A stretch of 47,767 nucleotides of DNA from a virus. The stretch is from positions 1 to 47,767 of IMG/VR virus record IMGVR_UViG_3300043313_001243, one strand, 5' to 3'. The number at the start of each line of letters is the position of its first letter. The stretch's first letter is position 1. Positions 6,478 through 12,485 of the stretch are shown piece by piece. Position numbers and translations under genes: made by a program. The notes under the pieces are model-generated. The model was not told the DNA's origin and did not search any database. It saw only the letters and a list, made by a program, of their open reading frames with translations.

Positions 6478-6714
6478 ATGATCAGTAGCGTCCGGGCTGT
6501 GCCAGCGAAGAAGATCCGCCTCATGGGTTCGGCCGAGATCGCCGTACGCCTCGGTGGCGTGTCGCGGGCCCGCATCTACCAGATCACCCAGCGGCGCAGC
6601 TTCCCCGAACCGGTCGCGGCGCTGGCCATGGGCAATGTCTGGCTGGCCGAGGACGTCGAGGCGTGGATCGCCGAGCACCGGCCGGAGATCGCCGAGGCAA
6701 CCGAAGGAGGCTGA
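6478..6714 (+). CDS. AlpA-like HTH protein (about 78 aa)
   Basis: ATG 6478, GTG 6499 and ATG 6523 are all possible; a TAGTGT -10-like element at 6471-6476 would favour GTG 6499. The conserved part (IRLMGSAEIAVRLGGVSRAR, IYQITQRRSFPEPV, then VWLAEDVEAWIAEHRPE) is an HTH_17/AlpA-type wing-helix DNA-binding domain common in actinobacterial integrative elements. It could be a regulator or Xis for the transfer module, or a second directionality factor. The start of the gene is not settled; the domain call is firm. Confidence 0.7.
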   Translation: MISSVRAVPAKKIRLMGSAEIAVRLGGVSRARIYQITQRRSFPEPVAALAMGNVWLAEDVEAWIAEHRPEIAEATEGG

Positions 6715-6717
6715 CCG

Positions 6718-6900
6718 GTGGCCGAACACGACGACCTGGTGACGCGACTCGTCGAGAGCCTGGCCGACGACCCGGCGTACGAGGTGTACGGCGAGCTGGT
6801 CACCGACGCGTGGGGCGCCGGCCAGTGGGTGAAGTACACCGACCCCGACGGCCGCGAGCACTACCTGCGGATTGTCGTCGAGCCCTACCGGCGGACCTGA
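6718..6900 (+). CDS. Hypothetical 60-aa protein co-transcribed with AlpA-like gene
   Basis: GTG 6718, three bases after the stop of the AlpA-like gene, with a GGAGG-type site (AGGAGGCTGACC) about 8 nt upstream overlapping the previous stop. Acidic N-terminal helix (DDLVTRLVESLADDP) and a beta-like C-terminus (WVKYTDPDGREHYLRIVVEP). No family recognised. Followed directly by a strong terminator. Confidence 0.6.
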   Translation: MAEHDDLVTRLVESLADDPAYEVYGELVTDAWGAGQWVKYTDPDGREHYLRIVVEPYRRT

Positions 6901-6910
6901 GACGACAAGG

Positions 6911-6939
6911 AAGGCCCCGCCCGGGATGGGCGGGGCCTT
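6911..6939. terminator. Bidirectional terminator between convergent genes
   Basis: Perfect 12-bp stem AAGGCCCCGCCC (6911-6922) and GGGCGGGGCCTT (6928-6939), 5-nt loop, followed by CGTCGT. It lies between convergent genes ending at 6900 (plus) and 6955 (minus). Confidence 0.8.
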
Positions 6940-6954
6940 CGTCGTGTTCTCAGG

Positions 6955-7188
6955 TCATTCGCCAGCGTCGTCCTTGCGTTGAGGGAGCTTGGCATCGGGC
7001 TTCCTGAGGTACCAGCGCATGAATTCGCGGATGACACCTGACCGGCTGTCCTCGCCGCCGGAGGTCGCCTCGCCGAACTCGTCCCACAGGTCGGGTTCCA
7101 CCCGGATGGTTCGGCGGTCGGTGCCCTTCGACGTCACAAGGGACAGGGTGTCATGACCAACAAGGGGATCGTGCGTTGTAGGTGTCAT
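6955..7188 (-). CDS. Ribbon-helix-helix (Arc/MetJ-type) repressor of the transfer module
   Basis: 77 aa from ATG 7188; GTG 7137 would give a shorter 60-aa form starting just before the conserved part. The RHH fold is visible: beta strand TDRRTIRVEPDLWDEFGEA (about 23-41), helix 2 after a Gly-rich turn (SRSGVIREFMRWYLRKP, about 48-65). Such dimers bind palindromes through the paired beta ribbon. Two perfect GGTGTCATGACACC palindromes overlap this gene's start and that of the divergent membrane gene, and a third near-copy lies inside the coding region, so autorepression and control of the transfer-like operon are strongly indicated. Confidence 0.85.
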   Translation of the reverse strand: MTPTTHDPLVGHDTLSLVTSKGTDRRTIRVEPDLWDEFGEATSGGEDSRSGVIREFMRWYLRKPDAKLPQRKDDAGE

Positions 7189-7220
7189 GACACCATGCTA
7201 GCTTGGGTGTCATGACACCC
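7146..7220. promoter_or_regulatory. RHH operators with overlapping divergent leaderless promoters
   Basis: Perfect palindromes at 7181-7194 (GGTGTCATGACACC) and 7205-7220 (GGGTGTCATGACACCC), plus GGGTGTCATGACC at 7146-7158. The ATG of the minus gene (7188) and of the plus gene (7212) are the central ATG of the two perfect palindromes. The -10 elements TAGCAT (minus strand, 7200-7195) and TAGCTT (plus strand, 7199-7204) share bases and end 6 and 7 nt before the two ATGs. Neither gene has a Shine-Dalgarno sequence. Binding to both palindromes would block both promoters. Confidence 0.75.
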
Positions 7221-7496
7221 GCTAGTGCAAGCAAGCGGCGTCGCGTCGCGCTGTCATTCATCCGTCGTCACCGCCTCTCCCTAGCGGTCTCCACCGTCCT
7301 CGCCGGCCTCGCGCTGAACGTGCTGGTGCAGGACGGGGTGAAGCCGTTCCTGATCGTCGTGGCCGCCGGGGTCGGCTACGTGCTGGTGCTCGGCTCGGTC
7401 GGCTGGCTGACCGGCGCGCAGGTCGTGAGGCATTCCCGGCGTGAGGCTGCGGCGATCCAGGCGGGCAAGCACTCTGCGAAGGAGCTGACCCAGTGA
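7212..7496 (+). CDS. Small two-TM membrane protein, first gene of transfer-like operon
   Basis: 94 aa from ATG 7212 inside the operator; TTG 7203 and GTG 7209 are less likely. Basic N-terminus (SKRRRVALSFIRRHR), hydrophobic segments at about 22-38 and 45-68 (FLIVVAAGVGYVLVLGSVGWLTG), basic C-terminus. Its TGA overlaps the GTG of the DUF2637 gene in GTGA. Size and position resemble the small Spd membrane proteins that act with TraB in Streptomyces plasmids, but I cannot show homology. Confidence 0.65.
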   Translation: MTPASASKRRRVALSFIRRHRLSLAVSTVLAGLALNVLVQDGVKPFLIVVAAGVGYVLVLGSVGWLTGAQVVRHSRREAAAIQAGKHSAKELTQ

Positions 7497-8290
7497 CCGA
7501 CCTGCCGAAGCTGCGCCGGATCCGGTGGGCGGCGCGTGGCGTGCTCGTGCTGGGCCTGCTCGCGTCGACCGTCGGCAACGTGCTGCACGCGCAGCCGAAG
7601 TTCGTCAGCCAGGCGATCAGCGCGTGGCCGGTCCTCGCCCTGTATCTGACCATCGAACTGATCGCCCGCGTGCCGATGCACCGCACCGGCCTCGCGGTCG
7701 GGCGGGTCCTCGCTACGGCGGTCATCGCCGGGATCGCGGCGTGGGTCAGCTACTGGCACATGGCGGCGGTCGCGTCGGAGTACGGGGAGACGGCGCCGAG
7801 CCAGTACCTGCTGCCGTTCTCTGTCGACGGGCTGATCGTCATCGCGTCGATCTGTCTTGTTGAGCTGGGCGGCCGGATCGCGGCCGCCGAAACCGAAGGG
7901 GTCACCGATGGGCAAGAGACTGGAGAACCTCGGCCGGAAGGCGAACGCGGCGATCACCGCGATGGAGGCGAAGGAAGTAGCCGCCTACGCGAAGGTGACG
8001 CGGCGGGACGCGGACCGGCGGGAGGCGGAGATCCTGCGCCGGTCGGCGACGGTGCTGCGCCGGAAGTAACGCCCGCCGAGCGGGTCAAGTTGACCCGGCC
8101 GCGGAAGCGCCCGCCGACAGTCGCGGGGAAGGTCGCCCGCGCGCACAAGCAGAACCCGGACGCGTCGCACGCCGAGCTCGCGAGGCGGCTCGACTTGAGC
8201 CCCGCCACGGTGAAGCGGCACCGGCCGAAACCAGAGCAGATCAACGGCAACGTGCCGGCACTCGTCGGCACCAGCGAGGAGGAGAACTGA
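7493..8290 (+). CDS. DUF2637 membrane protein with C-terminal HTH, Spd-like
   Basis: 265 aa, GTG 7493 in a GTGA overlap. N-terminal domain (about 1-130) has four hydrophobic segments (ARGVLVLGLLASTVGNVL, WPVLALYLTIELIAR, VLATAVIAGIAAWVSY, VDGLIVIASICLVELGGR), the pattern of DUF2637 proteins of actinomycete plasmids and integrative conjugative elements. A low-complexity linker (about 131-195) follows, then a C-terminal HTH-like region (HAELARRLDLSPATVKRHRP, about 228-247). In plasmids such proteins accompany TraB in intramycelial spread (family knowledge). The linker codons have unusually low GC at third positions because a second gene runs through them in another frame. Confidence 0.8.
   Translation: MTDLPKLRRIRWAARGVLVLGLLASTVGNVLHAQPKFVSQAISAWPVLALYLTIELIARVPMHRTGLAVGRVLATAVIAGIAAWVSYWHMAAVASEYGETAPSQYLLPFSVDGLIVIASICLVELGGRIAAAETEGVTDGQETGEPRPEGERGDHRDGGEGSSRLREGDAAGRGPAGGGDPAPVGDGAAPEVTPAERVKLTRPRKRPPTVAGKVARAHKQNPDASHAELARRLDLSPATVKRHRPKPEQINGNVPALVGTSEEEN
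7908..8069 (+). CDS. Nested out-of-frame gene: 53-aa charged helical protein
   Basis: ATG 7908 with GAAGGGG ending about 8 nt upstream, TAA 8067, wholly inside the DUF2637 gene in another frame. The protein (MGKRLENLGRKANAAITAME, AKEVAAYAKVTRRDADRREA, EILRRSATVLRRK) is a continuous amphipathic basic helix. In this stretch the nested frame has about 90 percent G or C at third codon positions, while the DUF2637 frame has about half, the reverse of the rest of that gene. This says selection on codon use follows the nested frame. The DUF2637 frame encodes only a Gly/Glu/Arg linker here. Confidence 0.6.
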   Translation: MGKRLENLGRKANAAITAMEAKEVAAYAKVTRRDADRREAEILRRSATVLRRK

Positions 8291-8430
8291 TGACGCGTAC
8301 GGGTGGCCGGGTGAACGACGCCGGCAAGGTCGAGAAGGGGCGGATGCCGAAGGGTCACTGCGACCCGTGGGGCGAGCCGAGCACGTTCAAGGACGGACCG
8401 ATGCGGATCTTCCGGAAGAAAGGCAAGTAG
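8290..8430 (+). CDS. Small basic protein (46 aa)
   Basis: ATG 8290 overlaps the DUF2637 stop by one base (TGATG) and has a strong GAGGAGGAG site upstream. Sequence MTRTGGRVNDAGKVEKGRMP, KGHCDPWGEPSTFKD, then MRIFRKKGK. One Cys, Gly/Lys-rich, basic tail. No family recognised. First of five consecutive small charged proteins leading to the translocase gene. Confidence 0.6.
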   Translation: MTRTGGRVNDAGKVEKGRMPKGHCDPWGEPSTFKDGPMRIFRKKGK

Positions 8431-8550
8431 ATGCCAAAAGGCAGCGAGTACCGCCTACAGCAGGCAGCGGATCTACAGCGCAGGCTGGCAGAAGCCCGAC
8501 GCAAAGACCAGGAGCAGGCCCGCCGAGATCAGGAGAGCAGGAAGCGCTGA
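8431..8550 (+). CDS. Very small charged helical protein (39 aa)
   Basis: ATG 8431 follows the previous stop directly, with GAAAGG 8 nt upstream. Sequence MPKGSEYRLQQAADLQRRLA then EARRKDQEQARRDQESRKR is an Arg/Gln/Glu-rich single helix. Ends at TGA 8550, which overlaps the next ATG. Function unknown; composition suggests binding to nucleic acid or to the acidic parts of a partner. Confidence 0.55.
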   Translation: MPKGSEYRLQQAADLQRRLAEARRKDQEQARRDQESRKR

Positions 8551-8705
8551 TGGCGAACAGGTACGGCACACCTGACAGGGGCGACGCGGAACGAGCGCGC
8601 GCTGCGCGGCAGGCGGCCAAGGCGGCGGCGAAAGCCGAGGCGGCGAAGTCCCGGGCGGACCAGGTCAAGACGCTGGACAAGTGGCGCAAATGTGGATCGC
8701 ACTAA
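8550..8705 (+). CDS. Small Ala/Lys/Arg-rich protein (51 aa)
   Basis: ATG 8550 overlaps the previous TGA (TGATG), with AGGAAG 8 nt upstream. A central Ala/Lys/Arg helix (ERARAARQAAKAAAKAEAAK, about 14-33) resembles histone-H1-like or DNA-coating tails. One Cys near the end. Same operon as the translocase. Confidence 0.6.
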   Translation: MANRYGTPDRGDAERARAARQAAKAAAKAEAAKSRADQVKTLDKWRKCGSH

Positions 8706-8719
8706 CAGAGGGGCAAGTG

Positions 8720-8902
8720 ATGGCACGCACGACGGGCTGGGACGGCAAGCCGCTGTCCGAGAAGGACAAGAAGTTCTATGCCCTGCGCGACTCGGGCTAC
8801 AAGGGCCCGATCGACCAGGACGGCAACAAGGACACCACGAGCGAGGGTGCCGCGATCCTGCGCCGGATGGCCCAACGTCGCGGCGAGAAGACGGACTGGT
8901 GA
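8720..8902 (+). CDS. Small conserved-looking protein (60 aa)
   Basis: ATG 8720 has GAGGGG 6 nt upstream. Sequence MARTTGWDGKPLSEKDKKFY, ALRDSGYKGPIDQDG, AAILRRMAQRRGEKTDW. Hydrophilic, probably folded around YALRDSGYKGPID. The TGA overlaps the next ATG (TGATG). Family not recognised. Confidence 0.6.
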   Translation: MARTTGWDGKPLSEKDKKFYALRDSGYKGPIDQDGNKDTTSEGAAILRRMAQRRGEKTDW

Positions 8903-9090
8903 TGGGGATCTTCGGCAATGACAAGCAGGTCAGCCAGCGTGCCGACGGCGCGAAGGTGACCGAGACGAAGAACAAGACCCGGGTTAAGTACCCGAACGGC
9001 GACTTCGAGGTCCACGACAAGAAGCGCGGCACCAGCACGTCGTGGTCGCTGACCCGGGCGGACGGCAAGCGCGAGCGCGACGGCCAGTAA
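8902..9090 (+). CDS. Small hydrophilic beta-type protein (62 aa)
   Basis: ATG 8902 overlaps the previous stop. Sequence MGIFGNDKQVSQRADGAKVT, ETKNKTRVKYPNGDFEVHDK, RGTSTSWSLTRADG. Alternating charged/hydrophobic residues suggest a small beta-sheet protein. It ends just before a strong hairpin that separates the small-peptide run from the translocase gene. Confidence 0.6.
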   Translation: MGIFGNDKQVSQRADGAKVTETKNKTRVKYPNGDFEVHDKKRGTSTSWSLTRADGKRERDGQ

Positions 9091-9097
9091 CAGCAGC

Positions 9098-9128
9098 GGG
9101 CGCGACCGGTAGCGGACCGGTCGCGCCC
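9098..9128 (+). terminator. Hairpin before the translocase gene
   Basis: Perfect 13-bp stem GGGCGCGACCGGT (9098-9110) with its complement at 9116-9128, loop AGCGG, followed by TTATCC. It is likely to attenuate transcription into the FtsK-type gene, lowering translocase relative to the small proteins. Confidence 0.7.
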
Positions 9129-9156
9129 TTATCCCTCTGCAAGGAGCAGCAACATC

Positions 9157-11217
9157 ATGGCAGAGATCCAGGCGGGGCCGCCCGAACCCGACGACGCCGG
9201 CCCGCGCCCGGACGACGCCGAGTCGTACGTGCAGGAGCCGACCGTGCACGTCAAGGTGACGTCGCAGCCGGAACCGCCGACGGTGTACGCGACCGTCACG
9301 CAGCTCGCCACGTCCGAGCGGCGGCCGATCATCCCGGCGTGGATGCGGACCTCCGACGCCCGCCGGGTGTTCCTCGCGCAGATGTGGGGCCTGTTCTGGT
9401 ACTCGGTCATGCTGCAAGCCTGGTCAACCCCGGGGTATCTCGCGAAAGCCGCCTACTACGCGCCGTGGGGGTTGCTGAAGTTCACCGGCCGGCAGCTGCG
9501 CTGGATGTGGCATCCGGAACTCACGCAGATGATGCAGCACTCGGCGACCGCGAACGACGTCACCGAGGGCATGAGGGCGGCCGACAAGGTCTCAGCCGCG
9601 CGTAAGGCCCGCGCGTACCTACTGCTCGCCGAGCTGGTCGCCGCGGTCGTCGGGGGGCTGCTGCTCTGGTACATGGCGCCGTGGTGGGTGTTCTGGCTGG
9701 CGGTGGCGGTCGCTGTGCCGGTGTTCGCCCGGATCGGCCGGCCGGAGGAGAAGCCGATCATCCAGCACGTGACGGTCGGAAAGCGGTTCACCCGCCTCAC
9801 GCAGGAGCAGGTCCGTAACGCGCTGGTGGCGCTACGGCTGACCGGGCTCACGAAGCCGGGCGACATCTCGTTTCCGCCGCCGGGTGTACGCGGCGATGGG
9901 CCGGGGTGGCTGGCTCGGTTCGACCTGCCGCCGGGGCTCGTTGCCTCCGACGTGCTCGCCAAGCGCGACCGCCTGTCCGGTGCGCTGCGCCTGCCGCTCG
10001 ATCAGGTGTGGCCGGAGGTCGGGCCCGAGCACCTCGCGCAGGTCGACCTGTGGGTCGGGTTCAAGCCGGCGTCAGCGATGGGCGAACCGAAATGGGACCT
10101 GGCCAAGCCGACCGCGGCGACCAGCATCTTTGAGCCGCACGCGTTCGCCACCGACGCCCGCGGCCGGCCGATCGACATCATCCTGTTCCAGCGCAACATC
10201 CTCATGGGCGGGCAGCCGGGCGCGGGGAAGTCGTTCGGTGCCCGCGCCATCATGACGATCGCCGGGCTGGATCCGACGTGTGAGATGAAGGTCGCCGAGT
10301 TCAAGGGCGTCGGCGACTTCCTCGACCTGGAGCCGCTGTGCACCGACTACGCGTGCGGGGTCGACGACGAGGCATTCGACATCGGCGAAGCCATCATCGA
10401 CTGGGCGCTGGCCGAGTGTGAGCGGCGCGGCGCCCGGATCAAGAAGCTGCGGCAGACCGGGGTATGCCCGGACGGGATGCTCACCCCGGAAATCGTGCGC
10501 AAGGTCCGCGGCCTGCACCCGGTGGTGATCCTGATCGACGAGCTGCACGAGCTGCTACTGAACCGCAAGGGCGTCGCCGAGAAGCTGGAACGGGTGCTGC
10601 GCCGCGGCCGCGCCATGGGCATCATCTTCATTCTGGCCACGCAGATCCCGGACGCGAACACCATCCCGACCGGCATCACGAAGATGGTCTCGATCCGGAT
10701 CTGCATGTCGGTCGCGGACTGGCAGTCGAATGACCAGATCCTTGGCACCGGCGCCTACAAGCGCGGCCACACCGCCACCATGTTCCGGCCCGGCTACGAC
10801 CAGGGGTGGGGCGTCATGCAGGGCCTGCGCCGCGACGGCGAAACCGGCCGCACCTACTTCCCGGACCCGGAAGCCCGGGCGGCGATCGTCGAGCGGATGC
10901 GGGTGCTGCGCGGCGGCAAGGTTGTCGGCGACCAGGGCGAGAAGCTGAAGGCGCGGGACATGTTGGCCGACGCCCGGTCGTGCCTGCGCAACCACGAGGC
11001 CGGCGTGCCGTGGGGCGTCCTCGCCGATCGGCTCGCCGAGTTGGACCCGGAGACGTACGCGGGCATCACCGGGGACATGGTCCGGACGGCGCTCGAGCGG
11101 TACGACATCGTCACCGACGACGTGAAGGTGAAGGTCGACGGGAAGTGGACCAACCTTAAGGGGATGCGCCGCAAGGCCCTCGAGGACGCGATCGCCAAGC
11201 GTGCGATCGAGGGCTGA
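9157..11217 (+). CDS. FtsK/SpoIIIE-type DNA translocase, TraB/TraSA-like
   Basis: 686 aa, ATG 9157 with AAGGAG 9 nt upstream. Layout: acidic Pro-rich N-terminus (1-50), hydrophobic pair (about 150-190, LLLAELVAAVVGGLLLWYMA and WWVFWLAVAVAVPVFA), linker domain (200-340), RecA-like motor with Walker A GQPGAGKS (352-359) and Walker B VVILIDE (456-462), then ILATQ and a C-terminal winged-helix-like domain (about 610-686). This is the plan of the hexameric double-stranded-DNA pumps of Streptomyces-type conjugation (TraB) and of FtsK. In TraB the C-terminal wing recognises 8-bp repeats in clt (family knowledge); a cluster of 9-bp repeats follows this gene. In a phage it could move phage DNA between mycelial compartments, or help resolve recombination near attP. 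Confidence 0.9.
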   Translation: MAEIQAGPPEPDDAGPRPDDAESYVQEPTVHVKVTSQPEPPTVYATVTQLATSERRPIIPAWMRTSDARRVFLAQMWGLFWYSVMLQAWSTPGYLAKAAYYAPWGLLKFTGRQLRWMWHPELTQMMQHSATANDVTEGMRAADKVSAARKARAYLLLAELVAAVVGGLLLWYMAPWWVFWLAVAVAVPVFARIGRPEEKPIIQHVTVGKRFTRLTQEQVRNALVALRLTGLTKPGDISFPPPGVRGDGPGWLARFDLPPGLVASDVLAKRDRLSGALRLPLDQVWPEVGPEHLAQVDLWVGFKPASAMGEPKWDLAKPTAATSIFEPHAFATDARGRPIDIILFQRNILMGGQPGAGKSFGARAIMTIAGLDPTCEMKVAEFKGVGDFLDLEPLCTDYACGVDDEAFDIGEAIIDWALAECERRGARIKKLRQTGVCPDGMLTPEIVRKVRGLHPVVILIDELHELLLNRKGVAEKLERVLRRGRAMGIIFILATQIPDANTIPTGITKMVSIRICMSVADWQSNDQILGTGAYKRGHTATMFRPGYDQGWGVMQGLRRDGETGRTYFPDPEARAAIVERMRVLRGGKVVGDQGEKLKARDMLADARSCLRNHEAGVPWGVLADRLAELDPETYAGITGDMVRTALERYDIVTDDVKVKVDGKWTNLKGMRRKALEDAIAKRAIEG

Positions 11218-11218
11218 C

Positions 11219-11374
11219 GTGTCGCGGCGACCCCACCCCCTCACACCCGCGTTTCAGGCCGTTTCCGGGGGGTTGGCGCACGGGCCGCGACACGCGACAT
11301 CTGGCCGTTTCCGCAGGCCATGCCGTGTCGCGGCCCGTGTCGCGGAACCGCGACAAGATTCTGGTCCGCGACAC
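11219..11374. repeat. Cluster of GTGTCGCGG repeats, clt-like or operator array
   Basis: Copies of GTGTCGCGG: plus strand at 11219-11227, 11325-11333 and 11337-11345; minus strand (CCGCGACAC) at 11285-11293, 11348-11356 (one mismatch) and 11366-11374; a degenerate copy overlaps 11293-11300. All lie in the 171-bp gap directly downstream of the translocase gene. Repeats of similar length at the 3' end of traB are the TraB-binding clt site in Streptomyces plasmids (known for that family). A regulator operator for the gene at 11389 is the alternative. Confidence 0.7.
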
Positions 11375-11388
11375 GGAATCGGGGACCG

Positions 11389-11628
11389 ATGATCGGCTGG
11401 CTGATCCTCGCCGGGGTGGTCTGGATCGTCCTGTACGCCGGGGTGTGTGCGGTGTGGCCGTGGGGCCGGTGCGGTCGCTGCGACGGCAGCGGGCGCAAGT
11501 ATCAGCCGCTGTCCCGCAAGAAGAACTGGCGGGACTGCCGCAAGTGCGGCGGCACTGGTCGGCGGGTCCGCCTCGGCCGCCGGTTCTGGTCCTGGGTCGG
11601 CAAGCGCAAGCACGACGCGGTCGGATAG
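11389..11628 (+). CDS. Membrane-anchored zinc-finger protein (79 aa)
   Basis: ATG 11389. One TM segment (MIGWLILAGVVWIVLYAGVC, residues 1-20) is followed by two DnaJ-type half fingers, CGRCDGSGRK (about 30-39) and CRKCGGTGRR (about 50-59), with a basic C-terminus. The CxxCxGxG pairs should bind one zinc. Last gene of the transfer-like module, after the repeat cluster and before a terminator. Such small CxxCxGxG membrane proteins occur in actinomycete plasmids; the role is unknown. Confidence 0.65.
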   Translation: MIGWLILAGVVWIVLYAGVCAVWPWGRCGRCDGSGRKYQPLSRKKNWRDCRKCGGTGRRVRLGRRFWSWVGKRKHDAVG

Positions 11629-11646
11629 TTGCCGGACAGCAAGAAG

Positions 11647-11670
11647 CGCCCCCCGCCGAAGCGGGGGGCG
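11647..11670. terminator. Bidirectional terminator between convergent modules
   Basis: Perfect 10-bp stem CGCCCCCCGC (11647-11656), loop CGAA, complement at 11661-11670, followed by TT. It separates the rightward transfer-like operon from the leftward late operon. Confidence 0.8.
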
Positions 11671-11702
11671 TTCTGCGTGCCGGGCCTGCTGTCGAATTGA
11701 GG

Positions 11703-12002
11703 CTAGTGCAGGTAGGTGGTGGTCAGCACCTCGGACCAGGCGATGCGGGGCTGGCCGTACGCGTGAGCCACCTCGGGCAGCGTCTCCTGCAGCCGGCCGG
11801 CGACCCCGGCGTGGATCTCCACCCAGAAGTTGCAGCCGGTCCAGTGCGCGACCGGCTGCGAGTACCAGTCGGCGAGGATGCGGCCGCCGCCGCGGATCAG
11901 TTCCTCGACGATGGCGTCGTGGTACTGGATCCACTGGACCTGGCTCAGACCGGTGTCGTTGCCGATCGCGACGAAGACGGTGATCGGCGGCTCCGGGGTC
12001 AT
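11703..12002 (-). CDS. Hypothetical 99-aa late protein
   Basis: ATG 12002 overlaps the holin stop in ATGA. Sequence begins MTPEPPITVFVAIGNDTGLS; globular, with Trp residues and the segment CNFWVEIHAGVAGRLQETLP. No signal or TM. Last gene of the leftward late operon, immediately after the holin. It may be a lysis accessory or a moron gene; I cannot assign a family. Confidence 0.6.
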   Translation of the reverse strand: MTPEPPITVFVAIGNDTGLSQVQWIQYHDAIVEELIRGGGRILADWYSQPVAHWTGCNFWVEIHAGVAGRLQETLPEVAHAYGQPRIAWSEVLTTTYLH

Positions 12003-12376
12003 ACCGCGATGTGCGTCGGAGTGTCAGAGCCCCAGCCGACTGCGGTGGCGGTCTTCGGCGACACGGCCGGCGCGAGGGTGATGCCCAGGGCGGACAGCAC
12101 GGCGAACGCGATCAGCAGCCAGTCGTTGCTGTCGACGCCGCCGACGATGACCGTGGTCGCGATCTGCAGCCCGGCGAGCACAGCGCCGATGGCGGTCTTG
12201 ACCCAGGTGGCGGACGGCACCAGCGGGACGAGGTAGGTCAGCAGCGCGGTGCATATCGCGATGGCGATCGCGACGCCCTCGGACGGGTCGACGTGGTGGT
12301 CGCCGGAGAACTGCGGCACCGCGACGATGGCGACCGCGTAAAGCGCGGCCATGATGCTCTTGCCGTATTCCTGCAT
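11999..12376 (-). CDS. Putative holin (125 aa, several TM segments)
   Basis: ATG 12376 with CAGGAG 6 nt upstream; the long upstream extension of this frame runs through the tRNA-like element and is spurious. Hydrophobic segments at about 8-24 (IMAALYAVAIVAVPQF), 37-57 (VAIAIAICTALLTYLVPLVP), 62-82 (VKTAIGAVLAGLQIATTVIV) and 88-106 (WLLIAFAVLSALGITLAPAV). The order and spacing match actinophage holins, where GVxVAIAxxTALxTYLVP is typical. Works with the endolysin at 13292. Confidence 0.7.
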   Translation of the reverse strand: MQEYGKSIMAALYAVAIVAVPQFSGDHHVDPSEGVAIAIAICTALLTYLVPLVPSATWVKTAIGAVLAGLQIATTVIVGGVDSNDWLLIAFAVLSALGITLAPAVSPKTATAVGWGSDTPTHIAV

Positions 12377-12424
12377 GTCAACTCCTGACAACATTGCGTG
12401 AGGGAATGATTGCGGAGCGAACTG

Positions 12425-12446
12425 CACCATAATGGTAATTATGGTG
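12425..12446. promoter_or_regulatory. AT-rich palindrome upstream of the holin gene
   Basis: Perfect 9-bp inverted repeat CACCATAAT (12425-12433), GGTA, ATTATGGTG (12438-12446), in an AT-rich island (12420-12460) that is strikingly different from the flanking 70 percent GC. It sits 50 bp upstream of the holin start and just downstream of the tRNA-like gene. A regulated promoter for the lysis gene or a short RNA hairpin are the options. Confidence 0.5.
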
Positions 12447-12485
12447 TCGTCATATATTGGGGCGATACGGACAGCGCGCCGGGCG

